NCBI GenBank assembly: GCA_018223375.1
Contig: JAGTTS010000001.1
Span: 248,001-312,000 of the forward strand
Reading direction: 5' to 3'
DNA from: Clostridiaceae bacterium Marseille-Q3526
GTDB lineage: Bacteria; Bacillota; Clostridia; Lachnospirales; Lachnospiraceae
Length of the DNA: 64,000 bases
Position numbers and translations under genes: made by a program. Positions 48,142 through 57,163 of the stretch are shown one piece after another. How positions within the stretch are numbered: position 1 is the stretch's first letter; the number at the start of each line of letters is the position of its first letter. The notes beneath the pieces were generated by a model. It had not been told where the DNA came from. It was given only the letters and a program-made list of their open reading frames with translations, and ran no database searches.

Positions 48142-49290
48142 TTAGTAAAATTTAAGGTTCTTCTCTCCGCAGAAATTTTTCAGATTGTAGAGAATCAGAA
48201 ATTCATTGATTTCCCGCTGTGATATGTAGTCCTCCAGGCTGCCCCGGTAATACCGGAGGTCAATGAGGTGAATGGATTCGCAGTCTCCAATAAGGAAGGG
48301 AACCAGGGCATTTGCAAAGGAATCCTTTACTATCAGCAGACGCCTGCCGTTTTTGTTGGAGGTCTCAATGGTCACCTCCGGGTGGTTTCCATTTAAAAAA
48401 ATCTGGTACTGATCCTTTTTCTTCAGGTTTTCCGGGGCGTAGACGCTGTCAGAAATCTCCCTGCCAAAATTGTAGGAAACGGTATAGGATGGCTCCTGTT
48501 CCCGCGTAAACAGCTCGATGGAATCTCTGCTTCCCTCTGCCTCCAAAACCCTGGAGTCCAGAGAACCCTGAAAGGAGTCTGAGACCTGCACTGGATGGAA
48601 CTGGCTGGCAGGCAGATACATTCCATTTGCCTCGCACCACTTCAGATACCCCTGAAAGGCTCCCCTGCTGGTCCAGTGGTGATCCGTCTTATAAAAAACG
48701 CCGTCCTCCCGGTGGGCAGAAAGCGTCTGGCGCAGGTCAATCAGCGTCCCGGAGGACAGCCCCTTTTCTATCTGGGCCATAGCCTTCTCCTGGCAGAAGG
48801 ACGGCGCGTGAGGCGGCAGCTTGTCCTTCATGGTTTCCGCCGCTGTCGGCACAATCATAACGAAAGCCTTCTTATCCTGATGTTTCTCCAAAAAGCCGTT
48901 CAGCGCTTCTATGTTATTCTGAAGCCGTTCTTCGTCAAAATCCTGTTCCAGCCACTGTTCTATCAGATATCCGTCTTTCCCCAGATACACGCCGTTGATC
49001 TCCCGGCTGCCCGCAGCCTTTAAAAGCTCTGTCCTGGCTGTGGTCAGATTGTCGCGAAGCGGGAGCTGATCGCTTACATATTCTTCCATATCCCGCATAA
49101 ACTCCCCTGTTTTTATACGTTCCAGAGAAATATAGGGCTTCTGGGCCAGATACCTGTTTTCATTTTCTGAAAACTCCCGATCCTTTAATGTAAAAGTAAA
49201 CGCCGGCGCCGCCCCGATCACAGCCAGAAAACCAGCGATTCCTAGAAAATTTCTCCATTTCTTCCTGTCTCTGTTCTTATGTTCTGTCAT
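48142..49290 (-). CDS. DHHW-motif envelope acylation protein (AlgJ/AlgX-like)
   Basis: 382 residues from ATG 49290, chosen for its gggagtg ribosome binding site; an in-frame ATG at 49320 is weaker. One transmembrane or signal segment (about 15-35, NFLGIAGFLAVIGAAPAFTF), then an extracytoplasmic SGNH-like domain carrying the name-giving motif in YKTDHHWTSRGA near residue 200 and YLGKDGYLIEQ. Such proteins act with MBOAT transferases in O-acetylation of polysaccharide. It is last in the set SGNH hydrolase, DUF4358 lipoprotein, MBOAT, DHHW. Confidence 0.9.
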   Translation of the reverse strand: MTEHKNRDRKKWRNFLGIAGFLAVIGAAPAFTFTLKDREFSENENRYLAQKPYISLERIKTGEFMRDMEEYVSDQLPLRDNLTTARTELLKAAGSREINGVYLGKDGYLIEQWLEQDFDEERLQNNIEALNGFLEKHQDKKAFVMIVPTAAETMKDKLPPHAPSFCQEKAMAQIEKGLSSGTLIDLRQTLSAHREDGVFYKTDHHWTSRGAFQGYLKWCEANGMYLPASQFHPVQVSDSFQGSLDSRVLEAEGSRDSIELFTREQEPSYTVSYNFGREISDSVYAPENLKKKDQYQIFLNGNHPEVTIETSNKNGRRLLIVKDSFANALVPFLIGDCESIHLIDLRYYRGSLEDYISQREINEFLILYNLKNFCGEKNLKFY

Positions 49291-49352
49291 AACACTCCCA
49301 CCACTTCTCCTGTCCGTCATTTCGCCTTAATTCCTCTCTGTCTTCCTGCACC

Positions 49353-50717
49353 CTAAAACCGAAAATATAAAAACGGGTTGTAGGTTCCTCCTGCCAGAAA
49401 ACAGATGCTGGCCGCAAAAAGAACGGGCAGAAAGGCCCGCTTCATTTTAAAAATTCCCAGACTGCACAGGGCGCAGACAACAAAGAAAACGCCCCAGGTC
49501 TCTCCATAGTAAAGGGCCGCTTCCTCTATCCATCCGCCGCTTCCCAGGCCGAACATGGACTTTACATAAGTACATACGTCCGCCATGCTGTCAAAGGCAA
49601 AAATCACCCAGCTGACCGCCACGAAAATCAGGCAGTAGGCGTGGGAAACCCACCCTGGAAGCGCTTCCAGACGCCGGAGCAAAAACAGCTTTTCCGCTGT
49701 TAAAAACACCCCGAAGTACAGCCCCCAGACAAGAAAGTTCCAGCTGGCTCCATGCCAGAGTCCCGTCAGACACCAGACAATCAGGAGGTTAAGCAGCTGT
49801 CTTTTCATCCCCTTCCTGCTGCCTCCCAGAGGAATATAGACGTATTCCCGGAACCAGGTTCCCAGAGAAATATGCCATCTGCGCCAGAATTCCGTCATGC
49901 TTTTCGACCGGTAGGGATGGTTGAAATTTTCCTGAAAATGAAAGCCGAACAGCTCTCCCAGCCCGATGGCCATATCTGAGTACCCGGAAAAATCGAAATA
50001 AATCTGGAATGAAAAGGCGGCCGCGCCGATCCAGGCTTCCGCAGCGGAAAGCCCGGCCAGATTTCCGCCGGAAATCTGTTCCCACACCATGCCGATATTG
50101 TTGGCCAGGAGAACCTTCTTGGAAAGTCCTGTAATAAAACGGCTGATTCCGTAGGAAAATCTCTCTGCCGTCACGTTTCTGTCCGCCAGCTGGCCGCTGA
50201 TATCCTTATACTTGACAATCGGCCCTGCCACCAGCTGGGGGAACATGGCCACATAGGCCCCGAACTGAACCAGATTCTTCTGCGCCCTGGCCTGCCCCAG
50301 ATACACGTCGATGGTGTAGGACATAGTCTGAAAGGTATAGAAGGAAATGCCGATGGGAAGGGACAGTTCCAAAAGAGGAAAATCCGTCCCTCCAGCCGCA
50401 TTCACCGTCTCAATGAAAAAATTGCTGTATTTAAAAAATCCCAAAATCCCCAGGTTGCCGGCCACTGAAAGAAGCAGCACAGCCCTGGCGGCCCTTTTTC
50501 TGCCGGAGGACAGGCATTTCTCAATGGCTATGCCGTTTCCATAGTCGAACACTGTAGAAAAGAGCATAATAGAAATATAAACCGGCTCTCCCCAGGAATA
50601 GAACGCCAGACTCATTACCAGAAGCACCAGGTTTCTGAGCCGCGAAGGGCCTGCGTAATAGAGCAGAAGCGTCAACGGGAGAAAGTAAAAGATAAATAAA
50701 ATGCTGCTGAAAACCAT
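49353..50717 (-). CDS. MBOAT O-acyltransferase (AlgI/DltB-like)
   Basis: 454 residues, about 11 membrane segments, starting MVFSSILFIFYFLPLTLLLY. The catalytic histidine lies in LTGLWHGASWNFLVWG near residue 325, and EFWRRWHISLGTWFREYVYIP is the conserved cytoplasmic loop. It moves acetyl groups across the membrane to an extracellular polysaccharide or teichoic acid acceptor. It lies 15 bases after the lipoprotein gene and 62 bases before the DHHW gene. Confidence 0.95.
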   Translation of the reverse strand: MVFSSILFIFYFLPLTLLLYYAGPSRLRNLVLLVMSLAFYSWGEPVYISIMLFSTVFDYGNGIAIEKCLSSGRKRAARAVLLLSVAGNLGILGFFKYSNFFIETVNAAGGTDFPLLELSLPIGISFYTFQTMSYTIDVYLGQARAQKNLVQFGAYVAMFPQLVAGPIVKYKDISGQLADRNVTAERFSYGISRFITGLSKKVLLANNIGMVWEQISGGNLAGLSAAEAWIGAAAFSFQIYFDFSGYSDMAIGLGELFGFHFQENFNHPYRSKSMTEFWRRWHISLGTWFREYVYIPLGGSRKGMKRQLLNLLIVWCLTGLWHGASWNFLVWGLYFGVFLTAEKLFLLRRLEALPGWVSHAYCLIFVAVSWVIFAFDSMADVCTYVKSMFGLGSGGWIEEAALYYGETWGVFFVVCALCSLGIFKMKRAFLPVLFAASICFLAGGTYNPFLYFRF

Positions 50718-50731
50718 GCCTGCTCCCTCTA

Positions 50732-51256
50732 CTAAAACAGTTCCGCAAGCAGATCCTCCGCCTTTCTGCCGTCATCGCAGACGCAGACAGCCAGAAAACG
50801 GCCGTACTGCTTCACCACCGCGCCGTCCAGACGCTTTACCTCCTTCGGCACATAGGAAGCGAAGGCCTCTTTCTGATCCTCAATCCTCTGCTCTGCCAGG
50901 GAAACCGCCTCTTTGCAGTCCTCTTCCGTCTCAAACTCAAACACCGCAATCTCTTCTGCCGTGGCTCCGCTGCTGATGTAGACAGAGGACTGTACCGCCG
51001 TATCAATGCCGTACAGCATCCCCGCCATGTCCTCGTCCGCCAAAGTCATCTCGTCCTCAAAGGCCAGAGCTTCTGCCAGCTTCTTTCCAATTTCTCCAGC
51101 GTCAGCCTGCTTTCCTGTCTGGCTTTCCGTCTGCTTTCCCGCCCCGGCCTGCCCGTTCTGTCCGCCGCATGCAGACAGAACGGCGCAGAACGCCAGAATC
51201 AGCCCTGCCGTGATTCCTTTTTTCTGTAAGCTTTTCATCCATGTTTTGTTTTTCAT
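50732..51256 (-). CDS. DUF4358-type lipoprotein
   Basis: 174 residues. Lipoprotein signal peptide with lipobox AVLSAC-GG near residue 30, then a glycine/glutamine-rich linker (about 31-55) and a small alpha-beta domain with MLYGIDTAVQSSVYISSG and EEIAVFEF, the DUF4358 pattern. Members are often encoded beside MBOAT and SGNH proteins. A role in polysaccharide acetylation or its export is inferred from that association only. Confidence 0.85.
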   Translation of the reverse strand: MKNKTWMKSLQKKGITAGLILAFCAVLSACGGQNGQAGAGKQTESQTGKQADAGEIGKKLAEALAFEDEMTLADEDMAGMLYGIDTAVQSSVYISSGATAEEIAVFEFETEEDCKEAVSLAEQRIEDQKEAFASYVPKEVKRLDGAVVKQYGRFLAVCVCDDGRKAEDLLAELF

Positions 51257-51311
51257 TTCCTTTCTCCCTTCTGTGTGCTGTACCGCGCGGCCGCTGCTCT
51301 CTGCTGTCCTG

Positions 51312-52406
51312 TCAGTACGCAGCAGCTGTGTGGCTTTTTAAATAGTCCAGCCATTTTTTGCAGTAATCCTTTTTCAGGTGAATGCCGTCAAAGGCCGCAT
51401 CGGCTGGAAGGCTTCCGTCAGAGGCGGCTACCGCAGACGCTGTGTCAATAAAGTACACCTGCTTTTCCTGGGCCATCTGGCGCAGCAGTCTGTTAAATTC
51501 CGCAATCTTTCCATTCCTGATATAGCTGTGGGTGGCAGACACCTGATTCGTCACCGGCATAATCTCCTGAACGTAAATAACTGCGTCTGGATTTATCTCC
51601 CGGACAGCGTCGATAATTTCCTCATATTTATGAATGAAAACATCATTGTAGGGCCAGCCGTTCTCATTGATCCCAAACATAATGTAAATCTTGGAAAAGG
51701 AGGTGGTTTTCAGGGCGTCCATCACAGAGACCCTGTTCTCCCCTCTGCGGATCACCGGCTTGGTGAACACAGTATCTACCATCAGGCCCTTATAGGTGTA
51801 GGCAGTCGTATTGGACAGCCCCGTGTTGGTAATCAGGCCCTCTGTCCTGGAATCTCCGATAAACACGGCATCGTCAAAATAGCTGTTATCCACTGGCTCT
51901 GAAAGGGGAACAGGGCGGGAAAAATCATAGGCCCCGGCCTCCGCCTCGGCCGTCATCTCTTCCACCGCTATCTCTTCCGCCTTCGTCTCTTCTGTTTCCG
52001 TCTCTTCCGCTTCCGTCTCAGGCAGGGATTCCTCCGATTCCTCCAAAGCCGGTTCCGTCTCCGTCTCTCCCCAGATCAGCCCGGCTTCCGCTCCGTTTCT
52101 TTCGGAAAAAACGTCTGACAGGCGGCCCGCTTTTCCCTGATTTCCAAATACAGGCAGATAATTCAGGGCTGAAATCAAAATCAGGCACAGAACGATTCCC
52201 TCCAGCGAAGACACGATGCTTCGAATCCGGCGGCGGCGTTTTTCCTTCCTCCGCTTTATCCTCTGACGTTCTCTGTAATATTCCCGATCTCTTCTGGTTA
52301 CATTATCATTATCCCATCGGTCTGCCCGACGCTGTTCCTGATACCTGGCCCGCTGCATCTGTCTCCTCCGTCCTCCGAAGCCTGCCGTTCTCCCGTCCTT
52401 TTGCAT
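51312..52406 (-). CDS. Membrane-anchored SGNH/GDSL hydrolase
   Basis: 364 residues. Very basic cytoplasmic N-terminus (ERQRIKRRKEKRRRRIRS), one transmembrane helix (about 67-85, GIVLCLILISALNYLP), a glutamate/threonine-rich linker (about 110-160), then the hydrolase: block I VFIGDSRTEGL near 180, block III FGINENGW, block V DGIHLKKDYC. Probably an O-acetyl esterase or transferase acting on cell-surface glycan. It is first in the acetylation set. The start at 52406 is one option; an ATG 16 codons in (MQRARYQEQ) is another. Confidence 0.9.
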   Translation of the reverse strand: MQKDGRTAGFGGRRRQMQRARYQEQRRADRWDNDNVTRRDREYYRERQRIKRRKEKRRRRIRSIVSSLEGIVLCLILISALNYLPVFGNQGKAGRLSDVFSERNGAEAGLIWGETETEPALEESEESLPETEAEETETEETKAEEIAVEEMTAEAEAGAYDFSRPVPLSEPVDNSYFDDAVFIGDSRTEGLITNTGLSNTTAYTYKGLMVDTVFTKPVIRRGENRVSVMDALKTTSFSKIYIMFGINENGWPYNDVFIHKYEEIIDAVREINPDAVIYVQEIMPVTNQVSATHSYIRNGKIAEFNRLLRQMAQEKQVYFIDTASAVAASDGSLPADAAFDGIHLKKDYCKKWLDYLKSHTAAAY

Positions 52407-52468
52407 CTGCTTTCGCCCTGGCAGGTTTTAATCCTTTCTTCTGTTTCTATTATTAGACGGAAAAAAAC

Positions 52469-52482
52469 GCCAAAAAGTTGGC
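52469..52482 (-). terminator. Terminator-like hairpin upstream of the SGNH gene
   Basis: GCCAA (52469-52473) pairs with TTGGC (52478-52482), followed on the minus strand by seven T (52467-52461). No minus-strand gene precedes it, so it may attenuate the SGNH operon or block transcription coming from the fru side. Stem of only 5 bp. Confidence 0.4.
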
Positions 52483-52634
52483 ACAGGTGAAATTTTTTTA
52501 TTGCCTGCCCTGGAATCCCGAAAATGGCTCTGTCTTTCCCATCTCCCGTCTGGAAAAACGCTCGTTTTTGACTGGATTTGACTCTTTGTGAAAATACCAC
52601 AAATTTATTCTCTATATTTTGTGACTTATTTTGA

Positions 52635-52663
52635 TTGATTATGACTGTTTGTGGTTGTATAAT
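52635..52663 (+). promoter_or_regulatory. Promoter and probable operator of the fructose operon
   Basis: TTGATT (52635-52640), 17 bases and TATAAT (52658-52663), 32 bases before fruK. Around it are repeated ttgatt/gattgatt and tttgtg motifs (52585-52657) and an inverted repeat tttgtg/cacaaa (52585-52602). DeoR-family FruR proteins bind repeats of this general kind, so these are likely operator sites; the exact consensus is not known to me. Confidence 0.65.
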
Positions 52664-52695
52664 AAGGCTAACAAATACAGCAGGAGGTTTGAAAC

Positions 52696-53616
52696 GTGAT
52701 TTATACCGTTACTTTTAATCCGTCTCTGGACTACATCGTAACTGTCGACCAGTTTGCATTTGGAAAGACCAACCGCACATCCTCTGAGCAGCTGCTTCCC
52801 GGAGGCAAGGGCGTGAACGTGTCTACTGTTCTTCACAGTCTGGGAATCGAAAACACCGCTCTGGGATTTCTGGCCGGATTTACAGGACGTGAGATTGAAG
52901 AAAAAATCCGCCGCAGCGGCGTAACCTGTGATTTCATTTTCCTGAAACACGGCTGTTCCCGCATTAATATAAAAATGAAGGATTTTGACGGGACTGAGAT
53001 CAACGGCGCGGGGCCGGAGATTGACTATGCTTCCCTGGAGCAGCTGATGAGCCGGCTGAACAGTCTGAAAAAGGGCGATACCCTGGTTTTAGCAGGCAGC
53101 ATACCTGCCTCCATGCCAGAGGACAGTTACAGCCGGATTCTGGAAATGTTAAAAGATCGCGGAGTGCTCTTCGCCGTAGACGCCACAGGCGATCTTCTGA
53201 TGAACGTCCTCCCCTACCGGCCATTTCTCATTAAGCCTAACAACCACGAGCTGGGAGAGATTTTCGGAGTTGAGCTGAACAGCCGGGAGGAAGTGGTTCC
53301 CTACGGGAAAAAGCTGCAGGAAAAGGGGGCCAGAAACGTGCTGATTTCCATGGCCGGACAGGGGGCTGTGCTCTTAGACGAGGAAGGCGGCGTCCACATG
53401 CTTCCAGCTCCCAGGGGCACTTTAGTAAACGCCGTAGGCGCAGGCGATTCCATGGTAGCGGGCTTTTTAGCCGGATGGATGGAAAAGCATGATTACTCCC
53501 ACGCATTCCGTATGGGGGTAGCGGCAGGAAGCGCCAGCGCGTTCTCGGAATTCCTGGCCACAGAGCAGGAAATACGCAGCATTTACAGGACGCTTAACGG
53601 CGCGTCTGACTCATAA
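52696..53616 (+). CDS. fruK: 1-phosphofructokinase
   Basis: 306 residues, PfkB family. The substrate region PGGKGVNVSTVLHSLGI near residue 35 and the C-terminal anion-hole/catalytic motif NAVGAGDSMVAG near residue 250 are present. It converts fructose 1-phosphate, made by FruA, to fructose 1,6-bisphosphate. The start is GTG at 52696, supported by aggaggt. It is first in the operon, 34 bases before fruA. Confidence 0.96.
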   Translation: MIYTVTFNPSLDYIVTVDQFAFGKTNRTSSEQLLPGGKGVNVSTVLHSLGIENTALGFLAGFTGREIEEKIRRSGVTCDFIFLKHGCSRINIKMKDFDGTEINGAGPEIDYASLEQLMSRLNSLKKGDTLVLAGSIPASMPEDSYSRILEMLKDRGVLFAVDATGDLLMNVLPYRPFLIKPNNHELGEIFGVELNSREEVVPYGKKLQEKGARNVLISMAGQGAVLLDEEGGVHMLPAPRGTLVNAVGAGDSMVAGFLAGWMEKHDYSHAFRMGVAAGSASAFSEFLATEQEIRSIYRTLNGASDS

Positions 53617-53650
53617 AATCGCAGAAACAGGATGAAAAGGAGGGAATCTC

Positions 53651-55609
53651 ATGCGGATTACAGATTTGATTGATAAGCGGAGTATCTGTCTTGACGGAAC
53701 CCCGCACACAAAGGCGGAAGCCCTGGATCAGATGGTGGCCCTGATGACGGCCAGCGGAAAAATCGCAGATGAGGAGGGCTACAGAAAACAGGTTTATCTC
53801 AGAGAAGAGGAAAGTACCACAGGCATTGGAGGCGGAATTGCCATTCCCCACGGAAAATGCTCCGCAGTCCGCGAACCTGGACTGGCCGCTATGGTCGTCA
53901 GGGACGGCGTGGAATTTGAATCCCTGGACGGTATGCCGGCTCATCTGATTTTCCTGATCGCCGCGCCGGACACAGAGGACAACATTCATCTGGATGTGCT
54001 CAGCAAGCTGTCTGTGCTGCTGATGGACCAGAGCTTTGTGGAGAAGCTTACAAAGGCCGAGACGGCGGAAGAATTTTTAGCTGTCATTGACCAGGCAGAT
54101 CAGGAAAAACCAGATATTGACAGCCAGCTGGCCGCTCAGAATGGAAAGCAGGAAAACAGCCCGTCTGTTTCTGAAGAGGCAGAAGCTTCCAAAGCCAAAG
54201 CCTCCTGCCGCATTCTGGCAGTCACCTCCTGCCCCACCGGCATTGCCCACACCTATATGGCTGCAGAGGGGCTGGAGAAGGCCGCCCGGGCCGCCGGATG
54301 CTCTCTGAAGGTGGAAACCAGAGGTTCCGGAGGAGCGAAAAACGTCCTCACAGAGCAGGAAATCGCAGAAGCCGGCTGCATTATCGTGGCCGCCGACGCC
54401 AAGGTGCCTATGGACCGGTTCCACGGCAAAAAGCTCATCGAATGTCCTGTCTCCGATGGAATCAGCAAAGCGGAGCAGCTGATCGAGCGGGCCATGAAGG
54501 GAGACGCGCCTGTGTACCAGGCTGGAAAGCCTGAGGCCGCGAAGGAGACAAAAGCCTCCGGAAGCGCAGCCCACAAAATTTACACTCAGCTGATGAATGG
54601 CGTTTCCCATATGCTTCCTTTCGTCGTAGGAGGCGGAATTCTCATCGCCCTGGCCTTCCTCATCGACGGCCTGAGCGTGGATATCAACTCCCTGTCAGAC
54701 GAAGCCAGATCTGCTTTTGGAACCATCACCCCGGCAGCCGCGGCCCTGAAAGGAATCGGCGGAATTGCCTTCGGCTTCATGCTCCCAATCCTGGCCGGAT
54801 TTATCGCCATGAGCATTGGAGACAGACCGGCCCTGGCCGTAGGATTTGTAGGCGGAATGATCGCCGCCGGCGGAAAGTCCGGATTCCTGGGCGCTCTGCT
54901 GGCCGGATTTATCGCAGGATACCTGGTTCTCTTCCTTGGAAAGCTGTTCAGCCGTCTGCCGGAAGCTCTGGAAAAAATCGCTCCAGTGCTCTTATATCCT
55001 GTATTTGGAATCCTTCTCATTGGTTTAATTATGACCTTTATCATCGAACCTCCGGTAGGATTTTTAAACACCTCTCTGAACGCTGCCCTCGCAGGCATGA
55101 GCGGAACCAGCAAAATTCTCCTGGGAATCGTCGTGGCAGGCATGATGGCCGTCGATATGGGCGGTCCCTTCAATAAGGCAGCCTATGTCTTTGGAACTGC
55201 CTCTATCGCAGCCGGAAACTATGATATTATGGCAGCCGTTATGATTGGCGGAATGGTTCCTCCCTGCGCCATCGCCCTGGCTACCCTGCTCTTTAAAAAC
55301 AAATTCACAAAGGAAGAGCGGAAATCCGGCCCGGTCAACTTTATTATGGGTCTGGCCTTCATCACAGAGGGAGCGATTCCATTTGCGGCCTCTGATCCCC
55401 TTCATGTGCTTCCTGCCTGCGTCGTCGGCGCTGGAGTCTCCGGCGCCCTGTCCATGGCCTTCGGATGTACTCTCATGGCTCCCCACGGCGGAATCTTCGT
55501 ATTCCCGGTTGTAGGAAACGCTATGATGTACCTGGCCGCCCTGGTCATTGGAACCCTGATCGGAGCCTTCCTGTTAGGAGCGCTGAAGAAGAAAACGGCG
55601 GAAAAATAA
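53651..55609 (+). CDS. fruA: Fructose PTS transporter, EIIABC
   Basis: 652 residues, three domains in one chain. EIIA is at about 1-150, with the phospho-histidine in GIAIPHGK near 68. EIIB is at about 180-280, with the phospho-cysteine in AVTSCPTGIAHTYMAAEG. The EIIC membrane domain is at about 305-645, with the fructose-family GFMLPILAGFIAMSIGDRP and EPPVGFLN segments. It takes up fructose and phosphorylates it at C1. Followed by a strong terminator. Confidence 0.97.
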   Translation: MRITDLIDKRSICLDGTPHTKAEALDQMVALMTASGKIADEEGYRKQVYLREEESTTGIGGGIAIPHGKCSAVREPGLAAMVVRDGVEFESLDGMPAHLIFLIAAPDTEDNIHLDVLSKLSVLLMDQSFVEKLTKAETAEEFLAVIDQADQEKPDIDSQLAAQNGKQENSPSVSEEAEASKAKASCRILAVTSCPTGIAHTYMAAEGLEKAARAAGCSLKVETRGSGGAKNVLTEQEIAEAGCIIVAADAKVPMDRFHGKKLIECPVSDGISKAEQLIERAMKGDAPVYQAGKPEAAKETKASGSAAHKIYTQLMNGVSHMLPFVVGGGILIALAFLIDGLSVDINSLSDEARSAFGTITPAAAALKGIGGIAFGFMLPILAGFIAMSIGDRPALAVGFVGGMIAAGGKSGFLGALLAGFIAGYLVLFLGKLFSRLPEALEKIAPVLLYPVFGILLIGLIMTFIIEPPVGFLNTSLNAALAGMSGTSKILLGIVVAGMMAVDMGGPFNKAAYVFGTASIAAGNYDIMAAVMIGGMVPPCAIALATLLFKNKFTKEERKSGPVNFIMGLAFITEGAIPFAASDPLHVLPACVVGAGVSGALSMAFGCTLMAPHGGIFVFPVVGNAMMYLAALVIGTLIGAFLLGALKKKTAEK

Positions 55610-55614
55610 ATAGA

Positions 55615-55680
55615 AAGCACGAGGAAAATTTTCTTATTTCACTTAAAGTTACCGAAAATTTTTCCTCGTGCTTATTTTTT
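55615..55680 (+). terminator. Terminator of fruK-fruA
   Basis: Arms 55615-55633 and 55654-55673 pair over 19 bp with one extra T; a T-run follows (55675-55680 and beyond). The loop edges (ttctta... and ...gttaccgaaaa) resemble those of the hairpin at 36951-37013. Confidence 0.9.
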
Positions 55681-55778
55681 GTTATTTTTTTGGTACTTCC
55701 AGGAGTAGCGCCTCCGCCTGTTTTGTTGTAAAATATCAATAATTATTTCATTTGCCAGAGAAAGGAAGGACGAGGAAA

Positions 55779-56540
55779 ATGCTTACGGAAAAGCGGCAGG
55801 AAGAGATTTTAAAGCTGTTAAACGCCCAGGGCAGTGTGACGGTGCAGGACTTGAAGGAGCGGTTTGACGCCTCGGAGTCTACCATCCGCCGGGATTTAAC
55901 GGTTCTTCACAAGAAAGGCGCGCTGATCAAGGTGTTCGGCGGGGCGGTTCAGGCAGATCTGGCTATTGACGCTGCCGACGCCCAGGTATCCCTGCGCCAG
56001 AAACAGCACATGGAAGAAAAAATCAGGATTGCCCGGTACGCCGCCTCCTTAATTAAGCCTGACGACTTCGTCTATCTGGACGCCGGAACCACCACGGGGG
56101 CCATGATTCCCTTTATCGAGGAGAAGTCTGCCTTCTTTGTGACGAACGCAGTGTCCCACGGACTGCGCCTGGTGGAGCGGGGCTTCCGGGCAGCCGTTCT
56201 GGGAGGAGAAATCAAGGCCTCCACAGAGGCTGTGGTGGGAAACGAGGCCTATCTGAGCCTGAAAAAATACCATTTCACAAAAGGATTCTGGGGAACCAAC
56301 GGGGTCAGCCGCATTTCCGGCTTCACTACCCCGGATCCCAACGAGGCGCTGATCAAGGAATTTGCCATGGAACGGACCAGAGAACCCTATGTGCTCTGCG
56401 ACTCCAGCAAATTTTTCCAGACCAGCCCCGTCAGCTTCGGCGAATTTTCCTCTGCCACGATTATCACGGATCGCCTTCCCCAGGAAAGCTACCGGGGAGA
56501 GGACAATATTGTGATCGCCAAGGAGCCGCCTGCCCTGTAG
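55779..56540 (+). CDS. fruR: DeoR-family regulator of the fructose operon
   Basis: 253 residues from ATG 55779, chosen for its aggaagga ribosome binding site and the family start MLTEKRQEEILKLLNAQGSV; the frame opens earlier at 55752. Helix-turn-helix at about 18-45 (ASESTIRRDLTVLHKKGAL) and a C-terminal sugar-phosphate sensor (about 75-235, YLDAGTTTGAMIPF). It probably represses fruK-fruA and responds to fructose 1-phosphate. It lies after the operon and its terminator, not before it as in many species, so it may be expressed separately. Confidence 0.85.
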   Translation: MLTEKRQEEILKLLNAQGSVTVQDLKERFDASESTIRRDLTVLHKKGALIKVFGGAVQADLAIDAADAQVSLRQKQHMEEKIRIARYAASLIKPDDFVYLDAGTTTGAMIPFIEEKSAFFVTNAVSHGLRLVERGFRAAVLGGEIKASTEAVVGNEAYLSLKKYHFTKGFWGTNGVSRISGFTTPDPNEALIKEFAMERTREPYVLCDSSKFFQTSPVSFGEFSSATIITDRLPQESYRGEDNIVIAKEPPAL

Positions 56541-56569
56541 GTATTCTTACCTATGGGGCGGCGGCTCCT
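56521..56569 (+). terminator. Long hairpin overlapping the fruR stop codon
   Basis: aggagccgcc (56521-56530) pairs with ggcggctcct (56560-56569), and taggta (56538-56543, containing the stop codon) pairs with tacc-ta (56548-56553). No T-run follows. Probably protects or terminates the fruR mRNA; it lies between convergent genes. Confidence 0.6.
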
Positions 56570-56588
56570 GTCAAATCACCATTCCTCA

Positions 56589-57083
56589 CTATTCCTTCTT
56601 CTGCCCTGCCATGCGGATGATGTACCTTCCGGCTGATATGAGAAGAGGAAGTGTAAGAAGAATCCAGACTGCTTTCTGATGCAGGACCGCCCACAGCCAG
56701 TTACACAGCTCTGTCATTCCATGGGTATTTATCAATCTTTCTAAAATAAAAATTCCAAACTGTATGAGACAAAATAACAGAACTGCAGCCACATACTCTA
56801 TAGCAGTAAATTTCCTGATTATAAGAAAAATTCCTGTTATAATGACAAACAGATAGCAGGAAGCGATGAACAGATTCCCTAACATACCTGCCTGTCCCAT
56901 GATCGTCTCCGCTTTCTCCCTCATCTCCCACTTTTCAGGGCTGTTAAGCATATCTCCCCCAGCTAATAAAAGCCCCATCCCATGGCACAGCAGATAAACC
57001 GTTATGAAATGAAGCGCCAGGGAGAAAGCCGAAAACAGAACGGCGTATTGTATCGCATATTTATTAACCTTCCTTCTTTTCAT
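56589..57083 (-). CDS. Hypothetical four-helix membrane protein
   Basis: 164 residues starting MKRRKVNKYAIQYAVLFSAF, with four predicted membrane helices (about 12-36, 65-88, 92-112 and 132-152). There are no recognisable enzymatic or transport motifs and the C-terminus is basic (MAGQKKE). It is convergent with fruR and follows the DAACS symporter gene by 80 bases across a terminator. I do not recognise the family. Confidence 0.7.
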   Translation of the reverse strand: MKRRKVNKYAIQYAVLFSAFSLALHFITVYLLCHGMGLLLAGGDMLNSPEKWEMREKAETIMGQAGMLGNLFIASCYLFVIITGIFLIIRKFTAIEYVAAVLLFCLIQFGIFILERLINTHGMTELCNWLWAVLHQKAVWILLTLPLLISAGRYIIRMAGQKKE

Positions 57084-57107
57084 TTGTACTCCCCTCTATA
57101 AAACACA

Positions 57108-57136
57108 GGCGCAGCCGGATTTTTCCACGCTGCGCC
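57108..57136 (-). terminator. Terminator after the DAACS symporter gene
   Basis: Perfect 8-bp stem GGCGCAGC (57108-57115) with GCTGCGCC (57129-57136), followed on the minus strand by a modest T-run. It lies 28 bases after the stop codon. Confidence 0.6.
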
Positions 57137-57163
57137 CATAACCTCTTCTGTCTTATTTTATTT

